A DNA stretch of 64,000 bases from JAWKJY01 sp041393535 (lineage in GTDB: Bacteria > Actinomycetota > Thermoleophilia > Gaiellales > Gaiellaceae): the NCBI GenBank assembly GCA_041393535.1, contig JAWKJY010000007.1:62001-126000 (forward strand), given 5' to 3'. A program made the translations under genes and the position numbers. The notes under the pieces were generated by a model. The model ran no database searches and was not told where the DNA came from. It saw only the letters and a list, made by a program, of their open reading frames with translations. Shown in pieces: positions 7,386 to 16,759 of this stretch; the stretch's first letter is position 1; each line of letters starts with the position of its first letter.

Positions 7386-8362
7386 CCGACCTCGTCCTGG
7401 GGCTGGAGACGTCGTGCGACGAGACCGCGGCCGCGCTGATCACCCGCGAGGGCCGCGTGCTCGCGAACGTCGTCTCCTCGCAGGCCGACCTGCACGCGCA
7501 CTACGGGGGCGTCGTCCCCGAGATCGCGTCGCGCCGCCACCTGGAGCTCGTCGGCCCCGTCGTGCGGGAGGCGCTCGCCGGGGCGGGCGCGACGCTCGGC
7601 GACGTCGGCCTCGTCGGCGTGACGCGCGGGCCCGGCCTGATCGGGGCCCTCCTGGTCGGGCTCTCGGCGGCGAAGGCGATCGCCTGGTCGCGCGGGCTGC
7701 CGCTCGCGGGCGTCGACCACCTGCACGGCCACGTCGCCTCGCTCTTCCTCGGGGACGAGCCCGTCGAGCCGCCGTTCCTGTGCCTGCTCGCGAGCGGCGG
7801 CCACACGCTGCTGCTCGACGTGCGCGACCACGCGCGCTACGAGGTGGTCGGCGGCACGCTCGACGACGCCGCGGGCGAGGCGTTCGACAAGGGCGCCCGG
7901 CTGCTCGGCCTCGGCTACCCCGGCGGGCCGGCGCTGGACGCGCTCGCGCGCGAGGGCGACCCGGCGGCGCACGCCTTCCCGGTGGCGCGCGTGCCGGGAC
8001 TCGACTTCTCGTTCTCCGGGCTCAAGACGTCCCTGCTCTACGCCGTGAGGGACCTCGACGAGGCGACGCTGGCGGCGCGGCGGGCCGACCTCGCGGCCTC
8101 GTACCAGCGCGCGATCGTCCGGGCGCTCGTCGAGCGGCTCGAGGCCGCGGCGGCGTCCACCGGCGCCGATACCATCGCGGTCGTGGGCGGCGTCGCGGCC
8201 AACTCGGGCCTTCGCGCCGAGCTCACCCGTCTGGGGGCCGTTGCTGCACCCCTCGCCCTCTGCACCGATAACGGGGCCATGATCGCGTCTGCGGCGAGAT
8301 TCACCCATCCGTCACACGTTCCCGAGTATCTTCCGATGGATGCCTATGCCTCGGCGACGTGA
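7382..8362 (+). CDS. tsaD: t6A threonylcarbamoyltransferase TsaD
   Basis: Transfers threonylcarbamoyl from the AMP adduct to A37 of tRNA. 326 residues, full length. Motifs: LGLETSCDETAAAL at the N-terminus, PEIASRRH, the metal ligands H113 and H117 in DHLHGH, LASGGHTLLL, GEAFDKGARLLGLGYPGG, FSFSGLKTS, VVGGVAANSGLR and the CTDNGAMIA metal-site end. It has the usual bacterial length. The start ATG overlaps the rimI stop (ATGA). Its last 22 bases overlap the start of the downstream subtilase, an unusual join between a housekeeping gene and an exported protease. Confidence 0.96.
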   Translation: MTDLVLGLETSCDETAAALITREGRVLANVVSSQADLHAHYGGVVPEIASRRHLELVGPVVREALAGAGATLGDVGLVGVTRGPGLIGALLVGLSAAKAIAWSRGLPLAGVDHLHGHVASLFLGDEPVEPPFLCLLASGGHTLLLDVRDHARYEVVGGTLDDAAGEAFDKGARLLGLGYPGGPALDALAREGDPAAHAFPVARVPGLDFSFSGLKTSLLYAVRDLDEATLAARRADLAASYQRAIVRALVERLEAAAASTGADTIAVVGGVAANSGLRAELTRLGAVAAPLALCTDNGAMIASAARFTHPSHVPEYLPMDAYASAT

Positions 8363-11024
8363 ACTGCGCCGCTCGGCGGCGCTCGCCGTGCTGCCGATCG
8401 GCGCCGCGCTCGCCCTCGCCTTCGCGGGGACGGGCCTCGCCGCCGACGCGGCGGACGCCCGCGCGCAGGCGCGCACGGCCGCCGAGTCCTGGCGCGCCGC
8501 GTTCGAGGCCCGCGCGGTGCCGCAGGGCCCGGCGCGCTACGTCGTCGTGCTCGGCGAGCCGTCCCTCGCCGACCGGCTCGAGCAGGCCGACGGCCCCGTC
8601 CCGGTCGCCCGCCAGCGGGCGTGGACGACCGGCGTCGAGGTCGCGCAGCGCCGCCTGCTCGCCGCGTTGCGGGAGCAGGGGATCGTCGTCGAGCGCGAGG
8701 AGGTCTTCACCCGGACGCTGAACGGCTTCTCGGCCGTCCTGGACGCCCGCGCCCTCGCCGTGCTCGACCGGTCGCCCGCCGTGCGCGGCGTGTATCCCGT
8801 GCGCACGGTCTACCCGGCGAGCATCTCCGCCACGGCGCTCGGCGCCGCCGCGTTCGGCGCGGGTCAGGGGCGGCGGGCCGAGATCGCGCTTCCGGGCGCG
8901 GACGGCAGCGGCGTCACGATCGCGCTGCTCGACACGGGGGTCGACCTCGCGCACCCGCTGCTCGGCGGCCGCGTCCTCCGGGGCTTCGACGTCGTCGACG
9001 GCGATCGCGACGCCAGCGCCGAGGCGAGGCCCGGCGACCCGGACCAGCTCGAGACGCACGGAACGCGCATGGCCGGCCTGCTCGTCGGCGCCGGCGGCCC
9101 GCAGCAGCTCGCCGGCGTCGTCCCCGGGGCCCGGCTCCTGCCGATCCGCGTGCTCGGCTGGCAGCCGGCGGCCGACGGCGAGCCGCAGGTGATCGGCCGC
9201 GGCGACCAGCTGCTCGCGGGCATCGAGCGCGCCGTCGACCCGGACGGGGACGGCGCGGTCGACGACGCCGTCCGGATCGCGGTCGCCGCGCTCGTCGAGC
9301 CGTACGCCGCGTTCGCCGACAGCCCCGAGTCGCTCGCCGTCGACGGCGCGCTGCGGCTCGGGACGCTGATCGTCGCGGCGACCGGGAACGACGGCCCGGG
9401 CGCGGCCGGCTTCGGGACCGTCGGCGCCCCCGCGAGCGCGCCCGCCGCGCTCGCCGTCGGCTCCGTCGACCTGCGCGCGTCGGTCGGCCAGGCAGCGGCC
9501 CGCCTGGACGTCGACGGCACGCCGCTGCTCGACGCGACGCTGCCGCTGCTCGGCCCGCTTCCCCCAGCCGCCGCGGCGACGCTGCAGGCGACCTCCCTCG
9601 CGGGGCCGAGCCTGCTCGACCCCGCCCGGCCGGCGGACGCGATCGTCGGCGGCGCCAACCTCTCGGAGTTCTTCGGCCCGACCGGCGAGAGCCGGGTCTC
9701 CGGCCGGGCTGTCCTGCTGCCGGCCGACGGCACGCCGATCCAGGTCGCCGCGCGCAACGCGGCCACCGCCGGCGCCACGGCGGTGCTCGTCTACGGGACG
9801 CTCCTGCCCGCCGGTGCGCTCGACCTGGAGGAGCGGGTCGGCATCCCCGTCGTCTCCGTGCCGGCGATCGCCGGGCGCACGGCGGCCCAGGCGGCCGCGG
9901 CCGGACGGGTGGTGTCGCTGACGCTCGCGCCCGCCGCGGACGTCTCGAACGCGTCGGTCGGTCGGGTCGCCCCGTTCTCGTCGGGCGGGCTCGGCTTCGG
10001 CGGCCTGCTCCGGCCCGACATCGTCGCGCCGGGCGTCGGCCTCGCGACCGCGGACGCGGGTCCGGCCGACGACGGCTCGGCCCGCTACGCCACCGTCACG
10101 GGGTCGAGCGCGGCGGCTGCCGTCGCCGCGGGAGCGGCCGCGCTGCTCGCGCAGGCGCGCCCCGATCTCGACGCCAGCGGGCTCCGCTCGGCGCTCGTCG
10201 GCTCCGCCGCGCCGCTCGTCACGCAGCTCGGCGTCGAGCCGGCCTCCGTCGCCGGGGCGGGCCTCGTCGACCCGGCCGCGGCGGCGGCCGCCGAGGTGCT
10301 CGTCGACCCGCCGACCCTCTCGCTCGGCCGCGTCACGGCCGGCAGCTGGAGCGGGGAGGCCTCGCTGCGGCTGCGCAACGTCTCGTCGCGCGCGCTCACC
10401 GTCGCCTTCGGCGTCGTGCCGGACGGCGGCGAGCTCGCGATCGGCTTCGGCGTCTCGCCGACCTCGGTCGAGCTGGCCCCCGGCGAGACGCGGGACGTGC
10501 GCCTGGTGGCGGTGCTCGGGGACGCCGCGCGGCTGGGCGACGGCTGGCACTCGGGCGTCGTCGTCGCGACCCCGGTCGGCGGCCCGGCTGCGCGGGTGCC
10601 CTGGGCGACCTCGCTCGTCGAGGGCGAGCAGCCGCCGCTGATCGACCGGGCCGAGCTGGTCGGCGACGACCTCGCCGCGGTCGGCGCCACCGCGATCCTC
10701 CGCTTCCGCGCCGGCTGGGTCGGGCGCGGCGACGACGGCCTCGCCGTCCAGCCGGTCGGCCTGGTCGACGTCGAGCTGTGGACGGCGAAGGGCGTGTCGC
10801 TCGGCGTCGTCGCCCGGCTGCGCGACGTGCTGCCGGGGCGCTACGCGATCGGCCTGACCGGCCGGGCGCCGGACGGCTCGCTCCTCGGGCGCGGCGAGTA
10901 CCGGATCCGCTTCCGGGTGCACCCGGTCGACGGCGGCGACGGCGCGTCGACGCTCGTCGACGGCCCCTCCTTCCGCGTCGGCACGGGCGCGCCGGCCAGC
11001 GCGGACGACCAGCCGCCGGCGTAG
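8340..11024 (+). CDS. Secreted subtilisin-like (S8) serine protease
   Basis: An 894-residue exported protease. Order: signal peptide (residues 1-35), inhibitor I9-like prodomain (RYVVVLGEPSL to about 155, with LNGFSAVLDARALAVL), catalytic domain with D198 (LLDTGVD), H240 (THGTRMAG), the oxyanion Asn in AATGNDG, a PA-type insertion (AARNAATAGATAVLVYG), then the serine near residue 590 in TGSSAAAA, followed by an Ig-like C-terminal region. The serine motif is GSS rather than GTSMAxP, and the usual proline is missing, but the triad is complete. Starts at 8340 and 8346 are both possible, inside the end of tsaD. Confidence 0.9.
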   Translation: MPMPRRRELRRSAALAVLPIGAALALAFAGTGLAADAADARAQARTAAESWRAAFEARAVPQGPARYVVVLGEPSLADRLEQADGPVPVARQRAWTTGVEVAQRRLLAALREQGIVVEREEVFTRTLNGFSAVLDARALAVLDRSPAVRGVYPVRTVYPASISATALGAAAFGAGQGRRAEIALPGADGSGVTIALLDTGVDLAHPLLGGRVLRGFDVVDGDRDASAEARPGDPDQLETHGTRMAGLLVGAGGPQQLAGVVPGARLLPIRVLGWQPAADGEPQVIGRGDQLLAGIERAVDPDGDGAVDDAVRIAVAALVEPYAAFADSPESLAVDGALRLGTLIVAATGNDGPGAAGFGTVGAPASAPAALAVGSVDLRASVGQAAARLDVDGTPLLDATLPLLGPLPPAAAATLQATSLAGPSLLDPARPADAIVGGANLSEFFGPTGESRVSGRAVLLPADGTPIQVAARNAATAGATAVLVYGTLLPAGALDLEERVGIPVVSVPAIAGRTAAQAAAAGRVVSLTLAPAADVSNASVGRVAPFSSGGLGFGGLLRPDIVAPGVGLATADAGPADDGSARYATVTGSSAAAAVAAGAAALLAQARPDLDASGLRSALVGSAAPLVTQLGVEPASVAGAGLVDPAAAAAAEVLVDPPTLSLGRVTAGSWSGEASLRLRNVSSRALTVAFGVVPDGGELAIGFGVSPTSVELAPGETRDVRLVAVLGDAARLGDGWHSGVVVATPVGGPAARVPWATSLVEGEQPPLIDRAELVGDDLAAVGATAILRFRAGWVGRGDDGLAVQPVGLVDVELWTAKGVSLGVVARLRDVLPGRYAIGLTGRAPDGSLLGRGEYRIRFRVHPVDGGDGASTLVDGPSFRVGTGAPASADDQPPA

Positions 11025-11086
11025 CGGCGCCGCCGCGCGTGCACCGGTCGCCCGCCCCGGGGGCCGGCGCCGCGACCCGACGGCGC

Positions 11087-11092
11087 TAGAGT
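11087..11092 (+). promoter_or_regulatory. -10 box ahead of the gdh leader ORF
   Basis: TAGAGT ends six bases before GTG 11099, the start of a ten-codon ORF, rather than before the dehydrogenase ATG at 11128. The spacing matches other leaderless starts in the window. Confidence 0.5.
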
Positions 11093-11098
11093 GGGCCC

Positions 11099-11131
11099 GT
11101 GGCCGTCGGGCGGGATCGGCGCGGGCGATGA
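11099..11131 (+). CDS. Possible ten-codon leader peptide coupled to the dehydrogenase
   Basis: GTG 11099 opens a frame encoding VAVGRDRRGR, ending in TGA 11129-11131, which overlaps the dehydrogenase ATG 11128 (ATGA). Four of its ten codons are arginine. A TAGAGT box six bases upstream would make it leaderless. It could couple translation, or sense amino-acid supply, for the glutamate-type dehydrogenase. This rests only on position and spacing. Confidence 0.4.
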   Translation: MAVGRDRRGR

Positions 11132-12390
11132 GCGGCGCGACGCCGGGCCAGCCGGGGCCGCTCGCACAGGCCCGAGACACGCTCGCGCGTGCCGCCCGGG
11201 TGCTCGGCCTGGCCGACGACCTCGTCTCGGTGCTGGGGACGTGCAAGCGCACGGTCGAGGTGTCGGTGCCGACCCGCCTCGACGGCGGGACGATCCGGGT
11301 CTTCCAGGGCTACCGGGTCACGCACAACATCGCGCGCGGGCCGTCCAAGGGCGGCCTGCTCTACCACCCGGGCGTCTCGGTTCCCGAGCTGCAGGCGCTC
11401 GCGATGTCGATGACGTGGAAATGCGCCCTGATGGGCCTGCCCTTCGGCGGCGCCCAGGGCGGGATCGTCTGCGCGCCGTACGAGCTCTCGGCGGGCGAGC
11501 GAGAGCGGCTGACGCGGCGCTACACCTCGGAGATCGTCACGCTGATCGGCCCCGAGCTCGACGTCGTGGCGCCCGACCTGGGCACCGACGCCCAGGTGAT
11601 GGCGTGGATCTTCGACACGTTCTCGATGAACAAGGGCTACTCGGTGCTCGGCGTCGTCACCGGCAAGCCGCTCCACCTGGGCGGGTCGGCGGGGCGGTTC
11701 GACGGCGCCGCCCGCAGCTGCGGCTACTGCGTCCGGGAGGCGCTGACGCGGACGGGGCGGACGCTCGAGGGCTCGCGGGTGGCGATCCAGGGCTTCGGCT
11801 CGGTGGGTCGCAGCCTCGCGGTCAACCTCGCGCGCGGCGGCGCGAGCGTGATCGCCCTGTCCGACTCCGGGACGGCCGTCGTCGCGCCGGACGGGCTGGA
11901 CGTCGACGCCGCGGTCGCGCACAAGCGGGAGACCGGCTCGCTGCGCGGGCTCCCGGGCGCGCGCGAGCTGCCGCGGGACGAGCTGCTCGCACTCGACTGC
12001 GACGTCCTCGTCCCGTGCGCGGTGCCGCAGGGGATCGACGCGGCGCTCGCCGCCGGGATCCGCGCCCCGGTCGTGTGCGAGGGCGCGAACGCGCCCTTCC
12101 AGGCGGCCGCCGCGCACCTGCTCGACGAGCGGGGCACGCTCGTCCTGCCGGACATCCTCGCGAACGCCGGCAGCTCGGTCGTCGACTACTTCGAGTGGGT
12201 CCAGGCGCTCCAGGAGGACTTCTGGAAGCCCACGGAGGTCGACCGGCGGCTCGATCAGGTCGTCACCCGCGCGTTCGACGAGACGTGGGAGGCCGCCGGC
12301 CGGCTCGACGTGGGAATGCGGATCGCCGCGCACGCCCTCGCCGTCGGCCGCGTGGTCGAGGCGACGACGACCCGGGGGCTCTTCCCGTGA
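11128..12390 (+). CDS. Glutamate/leucine-type amino acid dehydrogenase
   Basis: A 420-residue Glu/Leu/Phe/Val dehydrogenase that interconverts an amino acid with its 2-oxo acid and ammonium using NAD(P). The N-terminal domain has YRVTHNIARGPSKGGLLYHP (substrate-binding Lys) and MTWKCALMGLPFGGAQGG with the catalytic Lys98. The Rossmann domain carries VAIQGFGSVGRSLA, then VCEGANAPFQ and LPDILANAGSSVVDYFEW. The pattern is that of GdhA of the NAD-type hexameric group; glutamate is the likeliest substrate but others are possible. It overlaps the next gene by four bases (GTGA). Confidence 0.93.
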   Translation: MSGATPGQPGPLAQARDTLARAARVLGLADDLVSVLGTCKRTVEVSVPTRLDGGTIRVFQGYRVTHNIARGPSKGGLLYHPGVSVPELQALAMSMTWKCALMGLPFGGAQGGIVCAPYELSAGERERLTRRYTSEIVTLIGPELDVVAPDLGTDAQVMAWIFDTFSMNKGYSVLGVVTGKPLHLGGSAGRFDGAARSCGYCVREALTRTGRTLEGSRVAIQGFGSVGRSLAVNLARGGASVIALSDSGTAVVAPDGLDVDAAVAHKRETGSLRGLPGARELPRDELLALDCDVLVPCAVPQGIDAALAAGIRAPVVCEGANAPFQAAAAHLLDERGTLVLPDILANAGSSVVDYFEWVQALQEDFWKPTEVDRRLDQVVTRAFDETWEAAGRLDVGMRIAAHALAVGRVVEATTTRGLFP

Positions 12391-12632
12391 GGCGCGTCGT
12401 CGTCTACGGCGCGGACGGCTGCCACCTGTGCGCGTCGGCGCTGGCCGTGCTCGAGCGGGTGCGGGCAGAGCAGCCGTTCGAGCTCGTCGAGGTCATGATC
12501 GACGGCGACGGGGGGCTCGAGGCCCGCTACCGGGAGCGCATTCCGGTCGTCGAGCTCGACGGCGTCGAGCTGTTCACGTACTTCGTCCACCCGGACGTCC
12601 TGCGGGCCCGCCTGGCCGCCCCGCCCGGCTGA
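12387..12632 (+). CDS. Glutaredoxin-like DUF836 protein
   Basis: An 81-residue thioredoxin-fold protein: VVVYGADGCHLC with the redox pair Cys12-Cys15, a middle helix, then RIPVVELDGVELF with the cis-proline of the fold. The DUF836 family of short glutaredoxin-like proteins has no fixed partner. Coupling to the dehydrogenase (GTGA overlap) and the position ahead of the redox sensor rex suggest a redox-balance role, which is inference. Confidence 0.85.
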   Translation: MRRVVVYGADGCHLCASALAVLERVRAEQPFELVEVMIDGDGGLEARYRERIPVVELDGVELFTYFVHPDVLRARLAAPPG

Positions 12633-12682
12633 CCTTCCGGGCGCCGCGACGGATCCCCCGGTTCGGCGGGCGCGCGCCTGGT

Positions 12683-12688
12683 TATCCT
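12683..12688 (+). promoter_or_regulatory. -10 box for rex
   Basis: TATCCT ends ten bases before ATG 12699, giving a very short leader at most. No clear Rex operator (inverted TTGTGA-type repeat) is visible around it. Confidence 0.45.
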
Positions 12689-12698
12689 CTGCGCCAGC

Positions 12699-13358
12699 AT
12701 GCAGCAGGACGCGACGAGCGTGGGATCGGAGCTCCGGCCGGGCGAGCGCCTGACGGTCGGCGTCGCCGCACGTCTGAGCCGGTACCTCCAGGTGCTGACC
12801 CAGGCGCGGAAGATGGGCAAGGAGCGCATCTCCTCGCAGGAGATCAGCGAGTACACGAACGTCAACGCGACGCAGATCCGCCGCGACCTCTCGGGCTTCG
12901 GCAAGTTCGGCAAGCGCGGGGTCGGCTACAACATCGACCTGCTGCTCGCCGAGATCCGGAAGATCCTGCGAACGCAGGGGCAGCACAACATCGCGCTCTT
13001 CGGCGCCGGCCGACTCGGCCAGGCGATCGCGAGCTCGTCGGTGTTCGCCGACCACGGCTTCTCGATCGCGGCCGTCTTCGACAGCGACCCGGGGAAGATC
13101 GGCCGGCCGATCGGCCGCACCGTCGTGAGCGATCCGGCGGCGCTCGCCGACGTGATCCGCGAGAAGAACATCATCGTCGGCGTGATCGCCGTCCCCGCCG
13201 AGCACGCGCAGCAGGTCGCCGACGCGCTCGTCGCGAGCGGCGTGAAGATCCTCTTCAACTACTCCGAGGCGCTCCTCAGCGTGCCGCCGGACGTGACCGT
13301 CCACACGACGAACCCGGCCGCCGAGCTCCTCTACGCGCTCTACTTCTACCTGACGTAG
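12699..13358 (+). CDS. rex: Redox-sensing repressor Rex
   Basis: Rex binds operators when NADH is low and releases them when NADH rises, controlling respiratory and fermentative genes. 219 residues: N-terminal winged helix (RLSRYLQVL, ISSQEISEYTNVNATQIRRDLSGFGKFGKRGVGY, the DNA-recognition signature), Rossmann domain with NIALFGAGRLGQAIA, VFDSDPGKIG, and the C-terminal swapped helix LLYALYFYL that locks the dimer. All Rex hallmarks are present. It is followed by a strong hairpin terminator. Confidence 0.96.
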   Translation: MQQDATSVGSELRPGERLTVGVAARLSRYLQVLTQARKMGKERISSQEISEYTNVNATQIRRDLSGFGKFGKRGVGYNIDLLLAEIRKILRTQGQHNIALFGAGRLGQAIASSSVFADHGFSIAAVFDSDPGKIGRPIGRTVVSDPAALADVIREKNIIVGVIAVPAEHAQQVADALVASGVKILFNYSEALLSVPPDVTVHTTNPAAELLYALYFYLT

Positions 13359-13396
13359 CGCGGCGCTCCGCCGCCGCGGGCGGCCCCGGAAAATGC

Positions 13397-13420
13397 GAGA
13401 GGCCCCGTTCGGGGCCTCTC
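13397..13420 (+). terminator. Hairpin terminator after rex
   Basis: A perfect ten-base stem GAGAGGCCCC / GGGGCCTCTC with a four-base loop (GTTC), followed by GTCGTGCTC rather than a T-run. The same outer stem and GTCGT tail recur after the tRNA at 46.9 kb. The remaining DNA up to 13634 shows nothing else convincing. Confidence 0.8.
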
Positions 13421-13634
13421 GTCGTGCTCGCCGCGCGTCGAGGAGGGAGGGGAGTCGGTCGGCGCGGGCGGGTCGCCGGTCAGGTGCCGGCTGCCGTGGT
13501 CGCGAGCGAGGCGCGCCTGGGAGGGGAGGCCCAGAGGGAGATGCGCCGCGGCTCGCGACCAGGATCGGTCCCCCCGGGCGAGGCCGGGCGCCTCGCCGCG
13601 GTGGTCGCGGGGTGACGGGAGGGGATGGGGAAGG

Positions 13635-15631
13635 TCACGTTCGCGTGGTGTCCAGGGATCCGACAGCGGGAATCCTGCAAGGCTCGAGGGCCCCGGACAA
13701 GCCCCGCTCCTGCGCGCCCCCCATCCCCGGTTCGGGGAAGGCGGCGGGCGCATCCGACCCGGCGTCGAGGACCTCGCGCGCCTTGCGGGCGAGGGCGAGC
13801 GGTGTGAACGGCTTGGCGAGGAACCACGTCCGGTCGTCGAGGATGCCGGCCGAGCCGAAGACGCTGTCCGTGTAGCCCGACATGTAGAGGACGCGCGTGT
13901 CGGGGCGGAGGCGGACGACCGCGGCCGCGAGCTCCCGGCCGCTCATCTGTGGCATCACGACGTCGGTCACGAGCAGGTGGATCCGACCCGCGTGGCGCGC
14001 GGCGATCTGGATCGCCTCGTCGCCGTAGGAGGCCTCGAGCACCGTGTAGCCGTGCTCGGAGAGGACGCGGTGCGCGAGCCGGCGCACGATGTCCTCGTCC
14101 TCGACGAGGAGCACCGTCTCGGTGCCGCGCAGCGCCTCGGTCGTCCCCGTCGGCTCCGGGGCCGGCGCGGGGAGCTCGACGGCGAGGCGAGGCAGGAGGA
14201 CGGTGAAGCGGCTGCCCGCGCCCGGGGCGCTCTCGACCCCCACGGCGCCGCCGCTCTGCGTGACGATGCCGTAGACGGTGGCGAGCCCGAGGCCCGTGCC
14301 CTTGCCCTGCTCCTTGGTGGTGAAGAACGGCTCGAAGATGCGCGCGCGCGTCTCGTCGTCCATGCCGCAGCCGGTGTCGCTGACGGCCAGGACGACGTAC
14401 TCGCCGGGCTCGACGCCGTGGCGGCGCGCCTGGCTCTTGTCCAGCGTCACCTTGGCCGTCTCGAGCACGAGCTTCCCGCCGTCGGGCATCGCGTCGCGCG
14501 CGTTGACCGCGAGGTTCAGCATCACCTGCTCGAGCTGGCCGGGGTCGGCGCTCACCTGGCCGAGGTCCTGGGCGGGGACGCTGACGAGCTCGATGTGCTC
14601 GCCGATCAGGCGGCGCAGCATCGCGTCCATGCCGTCGATCACCGCGTTCAGGTCGAGCGGCCGCGGACGCAGCATCTGCCGGCGGCTGAAGGCGAGCAGC
14701 TGCTGCGTCAGCGTCGCGGCGCGCTGTGCGGCGCGGCGCACCTCCTCGGCGTCGCGCCGCCCGGGGTCGCCGTCGCGCAGCTTGAGCAGGAGCAGCTCCG
14801 TGTAGCCGGAGATCGCGGTCAGCAGGTTGTTGAAGTCGTGCGCGACGCCGCCCGCGAGCTGACCGATCGCCTCCATCTTCTGCGACTGGCGCAGCTCGTT
14901 CTCGAGCCGCCGCCGGTCGGTCAGGTCGTGCAGCGTCGCCAGGAGGGCGCCGGTGCCCTCCCAGGTGGTCTCGGTCACGCGCGCCTCGACGATCAGTCGC
15001 GTCCCGTCCGGGACCGGGATCTCGACCTCCTGCGCGTCGCAGGGGGCGACGGCGAACGGCGCCCGTCGCCCCACGAGCTCGTGCAGCTCCCGGCCGAGCA
15101 GCCGCTCGGCGGCCGGATTCGCGAACCGGACGACCCCCTCGCCGTCGGTCACGAGGATGCCGTCGGCCGTGTTGCGGACGATCGAGCGGAGCTGCTCCTC
15201 GCTCTGGCGCAGCTCGCGGGTGCGCCGCTCGAGCGCCCGCTTGAGGCGCTGCCGGTCGGCGACCTGTCGGAGCCCCTGCGCGAGCAGGCGGGCTCGAGCG
15301 GCTGGGCGAAGCCGCCGCGAAGGGCCGTGTCGTCGTCGGCGAGGAGGGCCGGGTCGAGCAGGATCGCGTCGACGTCCAGCGGGCGGACGTGCCCCGACTC
15401 GAGCAGCTCGGAGCTGCCCACGAGCACCTCGAGGTCGGCGTCCCCCGTCCGCACGAGGTCGGCGAGGGCGCCGGCGTGGCCGTCCTCGCCGAGCAGGGCG
15501 AGCGTCCTCAGGCGGCGAGGCGTCGGCTCCGGCTCCGGGGAGGAGACCGACCGCTCGGGGCGAATGTGCTGGAGCTGCAGCTGCTCCCCGTCGCGGTTGG
15601 ACTCGTGCTTCGGGGCGGCTGCGGTGCTCAT
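13635..15631 (-). CDS. Hybrid histidine kinase with PAS and receiver domains (frameshifted)
   Basis: A soluble signalling kinase of about 665 residues once repaired. From ATG 15631: a receiver-like N-terminal region (LRTLALLGEDGHAG, DVDAILLDPALL), a coiled linker (RRTRELRQSEEQLRSIV), a PAS domain (NTADGILVTDGEGVVRFANPAAERLLG), the H-box GGVAHDFNNLLTAISG, HATPase boxes (NLAVNARDAMPDGG, SDTGCGMDDETRARIFEPFFTTK, GTGLGLATVYGIV) and a C-terminal receiver (VLLVEDED, VTDVVMPQMSG, KPFTPLAL). The frame changes near 15285-15300, where one base seems lost. It is a paralogue of the kinase at 43746. No transmembrane segment is present. Confidence 0.87.
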
Positions 15632-15807
15632 CGACAACGCCAAGGTATCGCCGTCCGGCCCGCCTGACAGCCCCGGAAGCGCGATCCGCGTTTGCACCCT
15701 CCGGGTCGTTCGGCGCACGCGTGGTCGGGGCGCGCCATCACCCGTCGGAGGCGCCGGCATCCCCCGTGGGGGTGGTCCTGCGCCTCGCCGCGGCGCCCGG
15801 GCGTCCG

Positions 15808-16759
15808 CTAGGGCAGGAGCCGGAAGCGCACGTCGCCGGCGGCGCGGAGGCGCAGCGCCCGGTCGACCTCGGCGGCGGTCGCCCCGCGCACCTCGACGAC
15901 GCCGTCGTCGGCGATCTCGGCCTCGATGCTCGCGCGCGCGAGCACCTCGACGACCTGCGCTGGAGGCCCGGCGACCGCGCGGATCTCGTCGCTCACGGTG
16001 CCCGTCTCGCCAGGAGCCGGGCCGGGCGCCTGCGTCGGGGCGGGCGCGGGCTCGGCCGGCGCGGGCGCTGCGGGCGCGGCTCGGCCGGCGCGGGCGCCGG
16101 GGCTCGGCGGGTGCGGGCTCGGCGGGCGCGGGCTCGGCAGGGGCGGCCTCCACCGGAGCCGCCAACGGCGGCGCCTCGGCCGCCTCCGGCGCGGGCGCGG
16201 AGCCGGCGGCGGCATCGGGCGCGGCGGGCGCCTCGAGCGTCGCGGCGTCGGCGGCCGGCTCCTCGACCCGGGCGGGCGCTGGCGCCGGCGCGGCCGTGGC
16301 GGGTGCGGCCTCGGCCTTGAACGCGCCGTCGTCCGGCGCGGGCTCGGCGGGTGCGGGCTCGGCAGGCGCCGGCTCGGCGGGTGCCGGCTCGGCGGGCGCG
16401 GGCGCGGCGGCGTCGCGCGTCTCGGAGCCGATGTCCACCTGCGAGACGACGACCGCGATCGCGACGACGGCCGCGACGGGCGCGAGGACGGTGAGGGCCC
16501 GGCGCAGGCCGAACCGGCGCTCGCGCGCGAGCCGCTCCTGTGCCGGCAGCGAGGCGAGCATCGCGTCGAGCCGCTCGGGCCGCAGCTCGAGCAGGGGGAC
16601 GCGCGGAGGACGCCGCGGGCCGCGCCGAGCCTCGACCGCGCTCGCGCACGCGGCGCACGTCTCGACGTGCAGCCGGACCGTCTCCGCGGCCGGCCCGTCG
16701 AGGTCGCCCTCGGCGTACTCGAGCAGCTCGATGTCGTTGGGATGCGCCTGGGCCATCAC
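15808..16759 (-). CDS. Membrane zinc-finger anti-sigma factor with Pro/Ala linker (frameshifted)
   Basis: The N-terminus carries the ZAS/zf-HC2 motif HVETCAAC (residues about 31-38), which grips the sigma factor; a transmembrane segment lies at about 89-109 (LTVLAPVAAVVAIAVVV). Then comes a long Pro/Ala/Glu repeat region (units of AEPAP) and a C-terminal folded domain with EIRAVAGPPAQVVEVLA and VEVRGATAAEVDRAL, probably outside the membrane as a sensor. The frame changes around 16080-16110 inside the repetitive linker. ATG 16759 overlaps the TGA of the sigma gene (ATGA), the standard sigma/anti-sigma arrangement. Confidence 0.85.
16338..16412 (-). repeat. Tandem 18-base repeat coding Ala-Glu-Pro units
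   Basis: Four or so near-identical 18-base units (GGCTCGGCGGGTGCGGGC type on the plus strand) encode the repeated PAEPAP stretch of the anti-sigma linker. More degenerate copies continue around 16040-16150. Such repeats are prone to slippage, which may explain the frame change nearby. Confidence 0.75.

Noticed and set aside
8301..11252. Long open frame on the minus strand opposite the subtilase (about 980 codons)
   Set aside because: It is Arg/Ala/Gly-rich with no domain and mirrors a protein with clear catalytic motifs. Open antisense frames are expected at this base composition.
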